Source: Streptomyces sp. LUP47B (GTDB lineage Bacteria; Actinomycetota; Actinomycetes; Streptomycetales; Streptomycetaceae). From it: 64,000 nt of DNA. The notes below the pieces were generated by a model. The model searched no databases and was not told the DNA's origin. It saw only the letters and a program-made list of their open reading frames with translations. The translations under genes and the position numbers were made by a program. This document shows positions 24,914-33,282 of the stretch, piece after piece (positions within the stretch are counted from its first letter, which is position 1; the number at the start of each line of letters is the position of its first letter). The stretch is from the NCBI RefSeq assembly GCF_001746295.1, contig NZ_MJAH01000023.1:1-64000 (forward strand), written 5' to 3'.

Positions 24914-26422
24914 ATGTTCCGCAGCTTGCGAAGAGCGCTGTGTGCGGTGGCGGCGGCGTGTCTGTTACCGCTGGGGACCGCTGGTCTTCAGTCGGCCCAC
25001 GCCGCCGAGTCGGCCGGCGCCGGCTACTGGCACACCAGCGGCCGCCAGATCCTGGACGCCTCCGGGCAGCCGGTCCGGATCGCCGGGATCAACTGGTTCG
25101 GCTTCGAGACCGACAACCGTGTCGTGCACGGCCTCTGGTCCCGCGACTACAAGTCCATGATCGACCAGATGAAGTCGCTGGGCTACAACACCCTCCGCAT
25201 CCCGTACAGCGACGACATCTTCAAGTCGGGGGCGGTCCCCAACAGCATCGACTTCTCCAGCGGCAAGAACGCCGACCTCCAGGGGCTGAACTCCCTCGGC
25301 GTCCTGGACAGGATCGTGTCGTACGCCGGTCGGGACGGCCTCAAGGTCATCCTCGACCGGCACCGCCCGGACTCCGGCGGCCAGTCGGCGCTCTGGTACA
25401 CGGCCGCGGTCCCGGAGTCGACGTGGATCGCCAACCTCAAGGCGCTGGCGACGCGTTACCAGGGCCAGGACACGGTCGTGGGCATCGACCTGCACAACGA
25501 GCCCCACGATCCCGCCTGTTGGGGCTGCGGGGACACTTCTGTGGACTGGCGGCTGGCGGCTCAGCGGGCCGGCAACGCGGTGCTGGGGGTCAATCCCGAC
25601 CTGCTGATCTTCGTCGAGGGCGTGCAGACCTTCAACGGCGTCTCCGGCTGGTGGGGCGGCAACCTGATGGGCGTCGCCCAGTACCCGGTGCAGCTGAGTG
25701 TCGCGAACCGGGTCGTGTACTCCGCCCACGACTACGCGACGAGCGTGGCCCAGCAGAGCTGGTTCAGCGATCCGTCGTTCCCCGCCAACATGCCGGGGAT
25801 CTGGGACAACTACTGGGGATACATCTTCAAGCAGAACATCGCCCCGGTGTGGGTGGGCGAGTTCGGCACCACCCTGCAGTCGAGCGTGGACCAGAAGTGG
25901 CTGGCTGCGCTGGTCTCGTATCTGCGGCCGACATCGACGTACGGCGCCGACTCCTTCCACTGGACCTTCTGGTCGTGGAACCCCAACTCCGGTGACACGG
26001 GCGGAATCCTGAAGGACGACTGGCAGACCGTGGACACCGTGAAGGACGGATACCTGGCGAGTGTGAAGGCGCCGGGCTTCCCGGGCGGCGGGAGCGACCC
26101 CGGTGACCCGGGCGGGAGTACGGCGGCGTGCACCGCCGCCTACTCCGTCAGCAGCGACTGGGGCGGCGGCTTCAACGCCGAGGTGAAGGTGACCAACTCG
26201 GGTTCCGTGGCGCTCGGTTCCTGGAAGGTCACCTGGACCTGGCCCGGCTCGCAACAGGTGACGTCCATGTGGAACGCGTCGTACACCCAGACCGGCTCGA
26301 CCGTGACCGCGACGAACGCCGCGCACAACGGGGCGGTCGCGGTGGGCGGTTCGGCGAGCTTCGGGTTCGGGGGAGCACCGGGAGGTGGGGGCGTACCGAG
26401 TGTGAGCTGTACGGCGTCGTGA
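24914..26422 (+). CDS. Secreted GH5 cellulase with CBM2
   Basis: 502 residues. Signal peptide (MFRSLRRALCAVAAACLLPL, then AHA), a GH5 endoglucanase domain at about 36-375, a short Gly/Asp/Pro linker, and a family 2 cellulose-binding module at about 405-502. The catalytic acid/base is Glu196 in IDLHNEPHD and the nucleophile Glu316 in VWVGEFGTT. The CBM2 shows the usual cysteines (AACTAAY ... VSCTAS) and exposed tryptophans (SDWGGGF, GSWKVTWTW, SMWNA). It should cut internal beta-1,4 bonds of cellulose outside the cell. A CebR box precedes it and a strong hairpin follows, so it is monocistronic. Confidence 0.92.
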   Translation: MFRSLRRALCAVAAACLLPLGTAGLQSAHAAESAGAGYWHTSGRQILDASGQPVRIAGINWFGFETDNRVVHGLWSRDYKSMIDQMKSLGYNTLRIPYSDDIFKSGAVPNSIDFSSGKNADLQGLNSLGVLDRIVSYAGRDGLKVILDRHRPDSGGQSALWYTAAVPESTWIANLKALATRYQGQDTVVGIDLHNEPHDPACWGCGDTSVDWRLAAQRAGNAVLGVNPDLLIFVEGVQTFNGVSGWWGGNLMGVAQYPVQLSVANRVVYSAHDYATSVAQQSWFSDPSFPANMPGIWDNYWGYIFKQNIAPVWVGEFGTTLQSSVDQKWLAALVSYLRPTSTYGADSFHWTFWSWNPNSGDTGGILKDDWQTVDTVKDGYLASVKAPGFPGGGSDPGDPGGSTAACTAAYSVSSDWGGGFNAEVKVTNSGSVALGSWKVTWTWPGSQQVTSMWNASYTQTGSTVTATNAAHNGAVAVGGSASFGFGGAPGGGGVPSVSCTAS

Positions 26423-26435
26423 GGTCTGTGTGACG

Positions 26436-26463
26436 GGGGCGCTCGGTGGCTGCCGAGCGCCCC
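26436..26463 (+). terminator. Terminator of the cellulase gene
   Basis: GGGGCGCTCGG pairs perfectly with CCGAGCGCCCC (11 bp, six-base loop), 14 bp after the cellulase stop. The rest of the gap up to 26698 shows nothing recognisable. Confidence 0.75.
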
Positions 26464-26698
26464 TTCAACAAGGCAAAGCCCCGGAGCTGCTCTCCTCAGC
26501 CTCAGCCGGCGAAGCCGCGAATAGGGCGGCGGGTTTCTCCCCCACCCGCTGCTTGCCCAGGCCCTCCTCGGCAGCAGCACGAAGCCTGACCTTCGAGTTG
26601 CCCGTCCCGCCCCCGTCGCCTGGACTTCCCCTGCAATGGGGACTCGTTGAGGATGGTTGCCGACCTGGGATCTACGCGTCATTCCTCGGAAGGACATG

Positions 26699-27373
26699 AT
26701 GAAGCTTCTCCTCACCGACTCCGGCGTTAAGAACGCGCGCATCCAGGACGCGTTGGTCGACCTCCTGGGCAAGCCGATCGCCGAGTCCAGCGCCCTGTGC
26801 GTCCCCACCGCGGGGTACGGGGCCCCCGACGCCGATCCGGGCGGCCCATGGCGATTCATCAGCGGACGATCCCCCCACCCCATGACCGGACTGGGATGGA
26901 AGTCGGTGGGCGTGCTGGAGCTGACCGCGCTTCCCGGCGTCGAGAAGGCGCGCTGGGTCTCCTGGGTCCGTGAGGCCGACGCCCTGCTGGTCAACGGCGG
27001 TGACGCGCTGTACCTGGGCCACTGGATGCGGAAATCCGGGCTCGCCGAACTCCTGCCGTCGCTGCCCGACATGGTCTACGTGGGACTCAGCGCCGGCAGC
27101 ATGGTGATGACACCCCGCATCGGGGAGCACTTCGTGGGCTGGAAGCCGACCTCCGGAGAGGACAGCGCTCTGGGCCTGGTCGATTTCTCGATCTTCCCGC
27201 ACCTGGATCATCCGGCTTGTCCCGAGAACACCATGGCCGAGGCGGAGCGGTGGGCGGCCGGAATCGGGGGTCCGGCGTACGCGATCGACGAGCAGACCGC
27301 CATCAAGGTGGTGGACGGCGCCGTAGAGGTGGTCTCCCAGGGCCACTGGAAGTTGTTCAACACGACCTCGTGA
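26699..27373 (+). CDS. Peptidase family S51 (dipeptidase E-like)
   Basis: 224 residues. The nucleophile elbow is VGLSAGSMVM and the catalytic His probably lies in IFPHLDHP; LLVNGGDALYLGHWM is the conserved strand before the elbow. Dipeptidase E cleaves Asp-X dipeptides and cyanophycinase is a relative, so the exact substrate is uncertain. Two adjacent ATGs exist; the second (26699) is better spaced from GGAAGGA. Confidence 0.8.
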   Translation: MKLLLTDSGVKNARIQDALVDLLGKPIAESSALCVPTAGYGAPDADPGGPWRFISGRSPHPMTGLGWKSVGVLELTALPGVEKARWVSWVREADALLVNGGDALYLGHWMRKSGLAELLPSLPDMVYVGLSAGSMVMTPRIGEHFVGWKPTSGEDSALGLVDFSIFPHLDHPACPENTMAEAERWAAGIGGPAYAIDEQTAIKVVDGAVEVVSQGHWKLFNTTS

Positions 27374-27470
27374 AGCGCTACTTTCGTGGTCGGGGGCATG
27401 TTCACTCGAACGGTTGATCATGCAGGCGGACGGGTGTGGGGCGTGTGTTCGCTCGATTACGTTCCGTCGC

Positions 27471-28349
27471 ATGGTCAGTTCACAACATGACGCCGTGCAT
27501 CGGATCTTCCGACAGGAGCCGGACCTCCTGGCCCGTCTCGTGCCGGAGGCGGGCGTCAGGTTCCCCGAGTACAGCTCGATCGAGCCCCTCGACACCGATC
27601 TCACCGAGATCAGGCCGTTGGAGCGTCGGGTGGACAGCTTCTTCCGGGTCCGTACGGCCGACGACGAAGGCGGGTTTCTGCTCGCTGTCGAGTCGCAGAG
27701 CAAGCCGGACCCGGACAAGCACAACAGCTGGGCGTACTACTTGGCGCACATGTATGCCAAGTACCGGTTGCCGCCGATTCTGCTGGTGGTGTGCCGGGAC
27801 AAGAAAACGGCGGAGTGGGCGAGGGGCCCCATCCGAATCGGGCGCAGTTTCCACACGAGCATGGAGGTGTTCCCCTTGGTTCTGGGGCCGATCGGCGTGC
27901 GTCCGATCACCGACCCGGAGGAGGCGGCGAAGGACTTGGCGCTCACCACTTTCTCCATTCTCATCAACGCCAAGGATCCGGGCATCCTTGCGATACTGGA
28001 CGCGGTGGCACCGGTGCTGGGGCCGAACGCGGACTGGGCGGAATACATCGAGGCCGGTCTGGACGAAGGTCCCAGCCGCGATCATTGGAGGGAACTGATG
28101 GCCGTGTACACCCCGAACTTCCCTGGCTTGGGCAGCGTGATGGAGGAGACGTGGCTCGAGGTCCACGCCGATGGTGAGGCGAAGGGCGAGGCCAAGGCCA
28201 TCCTCCGGGTCCTTCGCACGCGGGGTGTCGAAGTCTCCGAGTCCGTGCAGGAAAAGGTGATGGCCTGCGTCGATCTGGAGGTTCTGGAGACCTGGCTCGA
28301 CCGTTCCCTGACCGTGGCAAGCGCCGAAGAGCTGTTCGTCGAGGAGTAG
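27471..28349 (+). CDS. Rpn/YadD-like PD-(D/E)XK nuclease protein
   Basis: 292 residues from MVSSQHDAVHRIF, the usual start of a large Streptomyces family; the longer reading from 27414 has no support. The core shows DLTEIRPLERRVDSFFRV and then FLLAVESQSKPDPDKHNSWA, where E-x-Q fits the nuclease motif of transposase_31/Rpn-type proteins. The C-terminus is helical with EAKGEAKAILRVLRTRG, a segment also common in this group. Whether it cuts DNA is unknown; related Rpn proteins promote recombination. Confidence 0.7.
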   Translation: MVSSQHDAVHRIFRQEPDLLARLVPEAGVRFPEYSSIEPLDTDLTEIRPLERRVDSFFRVRTADDEGGFLLAVESQSKPDPDKHNSWAYYLAHMYAKYRLPPILLVVCRDKKTAEWARGPIRIGRSFHTSMEVFPLVLGPIGVRPITDPEEAAKDLALTTFSILINAKDPGILAILDAVAPVLGPNADWAEYIEAGLDEGPSRDHWRELMAVYTPNFPGLGSVMEETWLEVHADGEAKGEAKAILRVLRTRGVEVSESVQEKVMACVDLEVLETWLDRSLTVASAEELFVEE

Positions 28350-28365
28350 CCGTAAGCGCGAGAAA

Positions 28366-28391
28366 GGGCGCCCGGTGTTCGCCGGGCGCCC
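28366..28391. terminator. Bidirectional hairpin terminator
   Basis: GGGCGCCCGG pairs with CCGGGCGCCC (10 bp, six-base loop TGTTCG). It lies between the convergent Rpn-like gene and serC and could terminate both. Confidence 0.75.
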
Positions 28392-28415
28392 TCGTCGTCG
28401 TAGCGGAAGCGGGTG

Positions 28416-29534
28416 TTACAGCTTCTCGATGACGTAGTCCACGCACTTCGTCAGGGCCTCGACGTCCGCCGGGTCGATCGCCGGGAACATCGCCACGCGC
28501 AGCTGGTTGCGGCCGAGCTTGCGGTACGGCTCGGTGTCCACGATGCCGTTGGCGCGCAGGACCTTGGCGACCGCGGCGGCGTCGATCTCGTCCGAGAAGT
28601 CGATCGTGCCGATGACCTGGGAGCGCTTGGCCGGGTCGGTGACGAACGGGGTCGCGTGCTTGGACTCCTCCGCCCAGCTGTACAGACGCGTCGAGGAGTC
28701 CTTCGTGCGGGCCGTCGACCACGCGAGACCGCCCTGGCCGTTGATCCACTCCAGCTGCTCGTTGAGGAGGAAGAGGGTGGCGAGGGCCGGGGTGTTGTAC
28801 GTCTGGTTCTTGCGGGAGTTGTCGATCGCCGTCGGCAGCGAGAAGAACTCAGGGACGTGGCGGCCGGACGAGTGGATCCGCTCGGCGCGCTCGATCGCGG
28901 CCGGGGAGAACACGCCGATCCACAGGCCGCCGTCGGAGGCGAAGGACTTCTGCGGGGCGAAGTAGTAGACGTCCGTCTCGGACACGTCGACCGGGAGGCC
29001 GCCGGCGCCGGAGGTGGCGTCCACGAGGACCAGCGCGCCCTCGTCGGCGCCGGCCACCCGCTTGATCGGGGCGGCGACACCGGTGGAGGTCTCGTTGTGC
29101 GTGAACGCGTACACGTCCACGCCGGCCTCGGCCTGCGGCTCCGGGTGGGTGCCCGGCTCACTGGAGATCACCGTCGGCTCGGCCAGCCAGGGGGCCAGCT
29201 TGGACGCCTTCGCGAACTTCGACGAGAACTCGCCGAAGGTCAGGTGCTGCGACTTGTTCTCGATCAGGCCGTGCGTCGCGACGTCCCAGAACGCGGTGGA
29301 GCCGCCGTTGCCGAGGACGACCTCGTAGCCCTCGGGGAGGGAGAACAGCTCACTGATGCCCTCGCGCACCCTGCCGACCAGGTTCTTGACCGGGGCCTGG
29401 CGGTGGGAGGTGCCGAGGAGAGAGGTACCGGTTGCGGCCAGCGCGTCCAGCGCTTCCGTCCGCACCTTGGAGGGGCCCGCGCCGAAACGACCGTCGGCGG
29501 GCTTGATGTCAGCGGGAATCTGGATCTCAGCCAC
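28416..29534 (-). CDS. serC: Phosphoserine aminotransferase
   Basis: 372 residues, the usual length for actinobacterial SerC. It converts 3-phosphohydroxypyruvate to phosphoserine with glutamate (serine synthesis) and can also act in pyridoxine synthesis. The PLP lysine is in YYFAPQKSFASDGG, and the substrate-binding opening is ADGRFGAGPSKVRTEAL. GTG at 29534 (VAEIQIPADIKP) fits the family start; there is no clear ribosome binding site, so the message may be nearly leaderless. Confidence 0.93.
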   Translation of the reverse strand: MAEIQIPADIKPADGRFGAGPSKVRTEALDALAATGTSLLGTSHRQAPVKNLVGRVREGISELFSLPEGYEVVLGNGGSTAFWDVATHGLIENKSQHLTFGEFSSKFAKASKLAPWLAEPTVISSEPGTHPEPQAEAGVDVYAFTHNETSTGVAAPIKRVAGADEGALVLVDATSGAGGLPVDVSETDVYYFAPQKSFASDGGLWIGVFSPAAIERAERIHSSGRHVPEFFSLPTAIDNSRKNQTYNTPALATLFLLNEQLEWINGQGGLAWSTARTKDSSTRLYSWAEESKHATPFVTDPAKRSQVIGTIDFSDEIDAAAVAKVLRANGIVDTEPYRKLGRNQLRVAMFPAIDPADVEALTKCVDYVIEKL

Positions 29535-29624
29535 GAGGGGAGCGTAGCCGCTGGGGGAAACCTGGTCGAAACGTATCCGTCGGGTGAGACGCGGCGGTGT
29601 TGACCGGACTGGTTTGCTGGAGTC

Positions 29625-32513
29625 ATGACGGATCTTGAGGCCGATCTGCGCAAGGCCGTCCGGGGCGAGGTCGGTTTCGACGTCACCTCCCGGGCCCTGG
29701 TCACCATGGACGCGTCCAACTACCGGCGGGTCCCTCTCGGGGTCGTCGCCCCCCGGGACGCCGACGACGTGGCCGCCGTGCTGGAGGTCTGCCGTACCCA
29801 TGGCGTGCCCGTCGTCCCCCGCGGCGGCGGCACCTCCATCGCCGGACAGGCCACCGGTACCGGGGTCGTGCTGGACTTCACCCGGCACATGAACCGGGTT
29901 CTCGCGCTCGACCCCGAGGCGCGTACCGCCGTCGTCCAGCCCGGGCTCGTGCTCGACCGGCTCCAGGACGCCGCCGCCCCGCACGGGCTGCGGTTCGGGC
30001 CCGACCCCTCCACCCACAGCCGGTGCACGCTCGGCGGAATGATCGGCAACAACTCGTGCGGCTCGCACTCGGTGGCGTGGGGGACGACCGCGGACAGCGT
30101 GGCGGAGCTGGACGTCGTCACCGCGCGCGGTGAGCGGCTGCGGCTCGGACAGGAGTGGGCCGGGGCGCCGACGGGACTGCGGGAGCTGGTCGACGGGGAG
30201 CTCGCACGGCTGCGGACCGGCTTCCCCGAGCTGCCCCGCCGGATCTCCGGATACGCCCTGGACGCCCTCCTGCCGGAACACCGGGCCGACGTCGCCCGGT
30301 CCTTCTGCGGCAGCGAGGGCACCCTGGGCGTACTCACCGGGGCCGTCGTCAAGCTGGTGGAGGCGCCACGCGCGCGTGCGCTCGCGGTGCTCGGGTACGC
30401 GGACGAAGGCGCGGCCGCCGAGGCGGCGGCGGGGCTGCTGGTGCACCGCCCCCTGACGGTGGAGGGCATGGCGGCCGACCTGGTGCCCTCGACGGTCGCG
30501 CTGCCGCGGGGCGGCGCCTGGCTGTTCGTGGAGACCGGCGGCTCCTCCCCGGCCGAGGCACACGCGCGTGCGGAGGACGTCATGCGGGCGGCCGACGTCC
30601 TCGACGCGCTCGTGGTGACCAACCCGGCGGGGCAGCGGGCCCTGTGGCGCATCCGCGAGGACGCCAGCGGTACGGCGACCCGGATGCCGGACGGCTCCGA
30701 GGCATGGCCCGGCTGGGAGGACTGCGCGGTGCCGCCGCAGCGGCTCGGCGCGTATCTGCGGGACTTCCGCGGACTGCTCGACTCGCACGGCCTCCGCGGC
30801 ACTCCGTACGGACACTTCGGCGACGGCTGCATCCATGTCCGCATCGACTTCGACCTGCTCACCGGGCCCGGCATCGCCCGCTTCCGGCGCTTCTCCGAGG
30901 AACTCGCCGACCTGGTGGCGGCGCACGGCGGGTCGCTGTCCGGAGAGCACGGGGACGGACAGGCGCGCGCCGAGCTGCTGCCGAGGATGTACGGCGAGGA
31001 GATGGTCGCCCTCTTCGAGCGGGCGAAGGCCATCTGGGACCCGGACGACCTGCTCAACCCGGGGATGCTGGTCCGCCCGGCGCCCCTCGACACCAACCTC
31101 CGCTTCTCCGTCCTGCCCCGCGAACCGGTCGAGGTCGCCTTCGGCTACCCGGCCGACGGCGGTGACTTCTCCGCCGCCGTACGGCGCTGCGTCGGGGTCG
31201 CGAAATGCCGTACGACATCGGCGTCCGGGTCCGCCGTCATGTGCCCGTCCTTCCGGGCCACCGGCGAGGAGGCGCACTCCACGCGCGGGCGGGCCCGGCT
31301 GCTGCACGAAATGCTGGCCGGCGAGGTGGTGACCGACAGCTGGCGGTCGGAGGAGGTGCGTGAGGCGCTGGACCTGTGCCTGTCCTGCAAGGGCTGCCGC
31401 ACCGACTGCCCGGTCGGGGTCGACATGGCCACGTACAAGGCGGAGTTCCTGCACCACCACTACGCGGGACGACGGCGCCCGGCGTCCCACTACAGCATGG
31501 GCCGGCTGCCGGTGTGGCTGCGCCTGGTGGACCGTACGAGATCGGCCGCGATGGTCAACTTCCTCGCCTCGCTACGGCCGTTGGCGGGCGTCGCCAAACG
31601 GCTCGGCGGGATCGCACCCGAGCGGCGGATCCCCGAGGTGGCGACGGAGACGTTCAGCCGGTGGTGGGACAGGCGAAAGGCCGGGGGCGCCGGTGGGGAT
31701 CCGGTCGTCCTGTGGCCGGACACCTTCACGGAGCATCTCTCACCGTCCGTGGGACAGGCGGCCGTACGGGTGCTGGAGGCGGCGGGGCTGCGGGTGGTGC
31801 TCCCTCCCACCGTGCACCTGGAGAAGGCGCCGGTGGGCGACGGCAGGACGGTCGCCCTCGACCCGGTGTCCCTCCTGCGCGGCCGGGGCCGGGTCTGCTG
31901 CGGCCTGACGTATGTGTCGACGGGGCAACTCGACCGCGCCCGTACGGTGTTGCGCCGCACCCTCGACCTGATGGCCCCGGTGCTGGAGACCTCGCTCCCG
32001 GTCGTCGTCCTGGAACCGAGCTGCGCGGCCGCCCTCCGCACCGACCTGCCGGAACTGCTGCACGACGATCCGCGGGCCGCCCGGCTCGCCTCCCGGGTTC
32101 TCACCTTCGCGGAGGCGCTGAGCCAACTCGCCCCCGGCTGGCGGCCACCGGCCCTGAACCGGCCCGTCGCCGGCCAGACCCACTGCCATCAGCACGCCGT
32201 CCTGGGCGACATGGCCGACCGCCGGCTGCGCGAGGCCGCGGGACTCACCGGCGACCTGGCCGGCGGCTGCTGCGGCCTCGCGGGCAACTTCGGCTTCGAG
32301 AAAGGCCACTTCGAGGTGTCGCGGTCCTGCGCGGAGGACCAACTGCTGCCGTCGGTACGGCAGTCACCCGAGGACGCGGTGATGCTGGCCGACGGATTCT
32401 CCTGCCGCACGCAGCTGGAGCAGCTGGCCGGGGTGCGGGGGCGGCACCTGGCGGAGGTACTCGCGGAGGCGCTGCGGAGCGGTGAACGGGCCGATGCGGT
32501 GGGCGGGCCGTGA
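29625..32513 (+). CDS. FAD-linked oxidase fused to Fe-S/CCG domain (D-lactate or glycolate dehydrogenase type)
   Basis: 962 residues. An N-terminal FAD-binding type-4 domain (VVPRGGGTSIAGQATGTGVV; GMIGNNSCGSHS), an FAD-oxidase C-terminal domain ending around SGEHGDGQARAELLPRMYG, then two cysteine clusters for 4Fe-4S centres (CVGVAKCRTT..CPSF and CLSCKGCRTDC) and a C-terminal CCG domain (CCGLTY, CCGLAGNFGFEKG). This single-chain layout is that of respiratory 2-hydroxyacid dehydrogenases feeding electrons to the membrane. D-lactate or D-2-hydroxyglutarate-like substrates are plausible; the sequence does not decide. It is divergent from serC with 90 bp between them. Confidence 0.87.
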   Translation: MTDLEADLRKAVRGEVGFDVTSRALVTMDASNYRRVPLGVVAPRDADDVAAVLEVCRTHGVPVVPRGGGTSIAGQATGTGVVLDFTRHMNRVLALDPEARTAVVQPGLVLDRLQDAAAPHGLRFGPDPSTHSRCTLGGMIGNNSCGSHSVAWGTTADSVAELDVVTARGERLRLGQEWAGAPTGLRELVDGELARLRTGFPELPRRISGYALDALLPEHRADVARSFCGSEGTLGVLTGAVVKLVEAPRARALAVLGYADEGAAAEAAAGLLVHRPLTVEGMAADLVPSTVALPRGGAWLFVETGGSSPAEAHARAEDVMRAADVLDALVVTNPAGQRALWRIREDASGTATRMPDGSEAWPGWEDCAVPPQRLGAYLRDFRGLLDSHGLRGTPYGHFGDGCIHVRIDFDLLTGPGIARFRRFSEELADLVAAHGGSLSGEHGDGQARAELLPRMYGEEMVALFERAKAIWDPDDLLNPGMLVRPAPLDTNLRFSVLPREPVEVAFGYPADGGDFSAAVRRCVGVAKCRTTSASGSAVMCPSFRATGEEAHSTRGRARLLHEMLAGEVVTDSWRSEEVREALDLCLSCKGCRTDCPVGVDMATYKAEFLHHHYAGRRRPASHYSMGRLPVWLRLVDRTRSAAMVNFLASLRPLAGVAKRLGGIAPERRIPEVATETFSRWWDRRKAGGAGGDPVVLWPDTFTEHLSPSVGQAAVRVLEAAGLRVVLPPTVHLEKAPVGDGRTVALDPVSLLRGRGRVCCGLTYVSTGQLDRARTVLRRTLDLMAPVLETSLPVVVLEPSCAAALRTDLPELLHDDPRAARLASRVLTFAEALSQLAPGWRPPALNRPVAGQTHCHQHAVLGDMADRRLREAAGLTGDLAGGCCGLAGNFGFEKGHFEVSRSCAEDQLLPSVRQSPEDAVMLADGFSCRTQLEQLAGVRGRHLAEVLAEALRSGERADAVGGP

Positions 32514-32558
32514 GGGGATCGGGCGGGCGTCGCCCACCGATCACCCGGCAGCGTCGGC

Positions 32559-32777
32559 ATGCCGTACGGGCGTGCCGGCGCCCACTGGTGCCTGATCGGG
32601 CCCGGCACCGGTCTGCGGGTGACGCCGTACGACATCCCGGTGGCCGTCGAACGACTCGTCGCGGAGTGCGACTGGCCGGGGATCGGGGAGTGGGCGGACT
32701 ACTACCTCAACGCGCGGGCGACGGACGAGGAGGCGCTGGAGGCGTTCGGGACGCGGGACGGGAGGACGGGCTCGTAG
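32559..32777 (+). CDS. Small conserved hypothetical protein
   Basis: 72 residues: MPYGRAGAHWCLIGPGTG, then DIPVAVERLVAECDWPGIGE and EWADYYLNARATDEEALEAFG. It looks soluble, acidic and helical. I recall similar short proteins in other Streptomyces but know no function. It lies 45 bp after the FAD/Fe-S gene and 19 bp before a GNAT gene, all on one strand. Confidence 0.65.
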   Translation: MPYGRAGAHWCLIGPGTGLRVTPYDIPVAVERLVAECDWPGIGEWADYYLNARATDEEALEAFGTRDGRTGS

Positions 32778-32796
32778 GCCCCGTTGGGATACTGCC

Positions 32797-33264
32797 GTGG
32801 TGGAAACGAACACCCGTCTCACCGACTGGACGCTGCGTGCCGCGACGCCGGCCGATACCGAGGTCATCGTGGAACTGCGCGCCGTCGTGCTGCGCCCCGA
32901 CCTGGAGCGGCTGGGCCGGTTCGACGAGCACCGGGTACGGCAGCGGTTCCGGGACGCCTTCGTCGAGCGGCACATGTCGATCATCATGGCCGAGGAACGT
33001 TTCGCGGGCTGTGTCGCACTGCGGCCGGCCGCGGACGGCCACTGGCTGGAGCACTTCTTCATCGCCCCGGAACTCCAGGGCCACGGCCTCGGCTCGGCCG
33101 TCCTGCGCAGCCTGCTCGCGCGGACCGACGCAGACGGCGAACCCGTCCGCCTGAACGTCCTCCAGGGCAGCGCGGCCCGACGCCTGTACGAGCGCCACGG
33201 CTTCACCGTGGAGAGCGAGGACGCGGTGGACGTCTTCATGGTGCGGGGGCCGCGCGCGGGCTGA
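32797..33264 (+). CDS. GNAT-family N-acetyltransferase
   Basis: 155 residues with the GNAT core: HFFIAPELQGHGLGSAVLRSL is motif A with the acetyl-CoA loop, and LNVLQGSAARRLYERHGFTV is motif B. GTG start after a short gap from the small hypothetical gene. Substrate unknown. Confidence 0.82.
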   Translation: MVETNTRLTDWTLRAATPADTEVIVELRAVVLRPDLERLGRFDEHRVRQRFRDAFVERHMSIIMAEERFAGCVALRPAADGHWLEHFFIAPELQGHGLGSAVLRSLLARTDADGEPVRLNVLQGSAARRLYERHGFTVESEDAVDVFMVRGPRAG

Positions 33265-33282
33265 GGGACCTTGACGGAGCGG

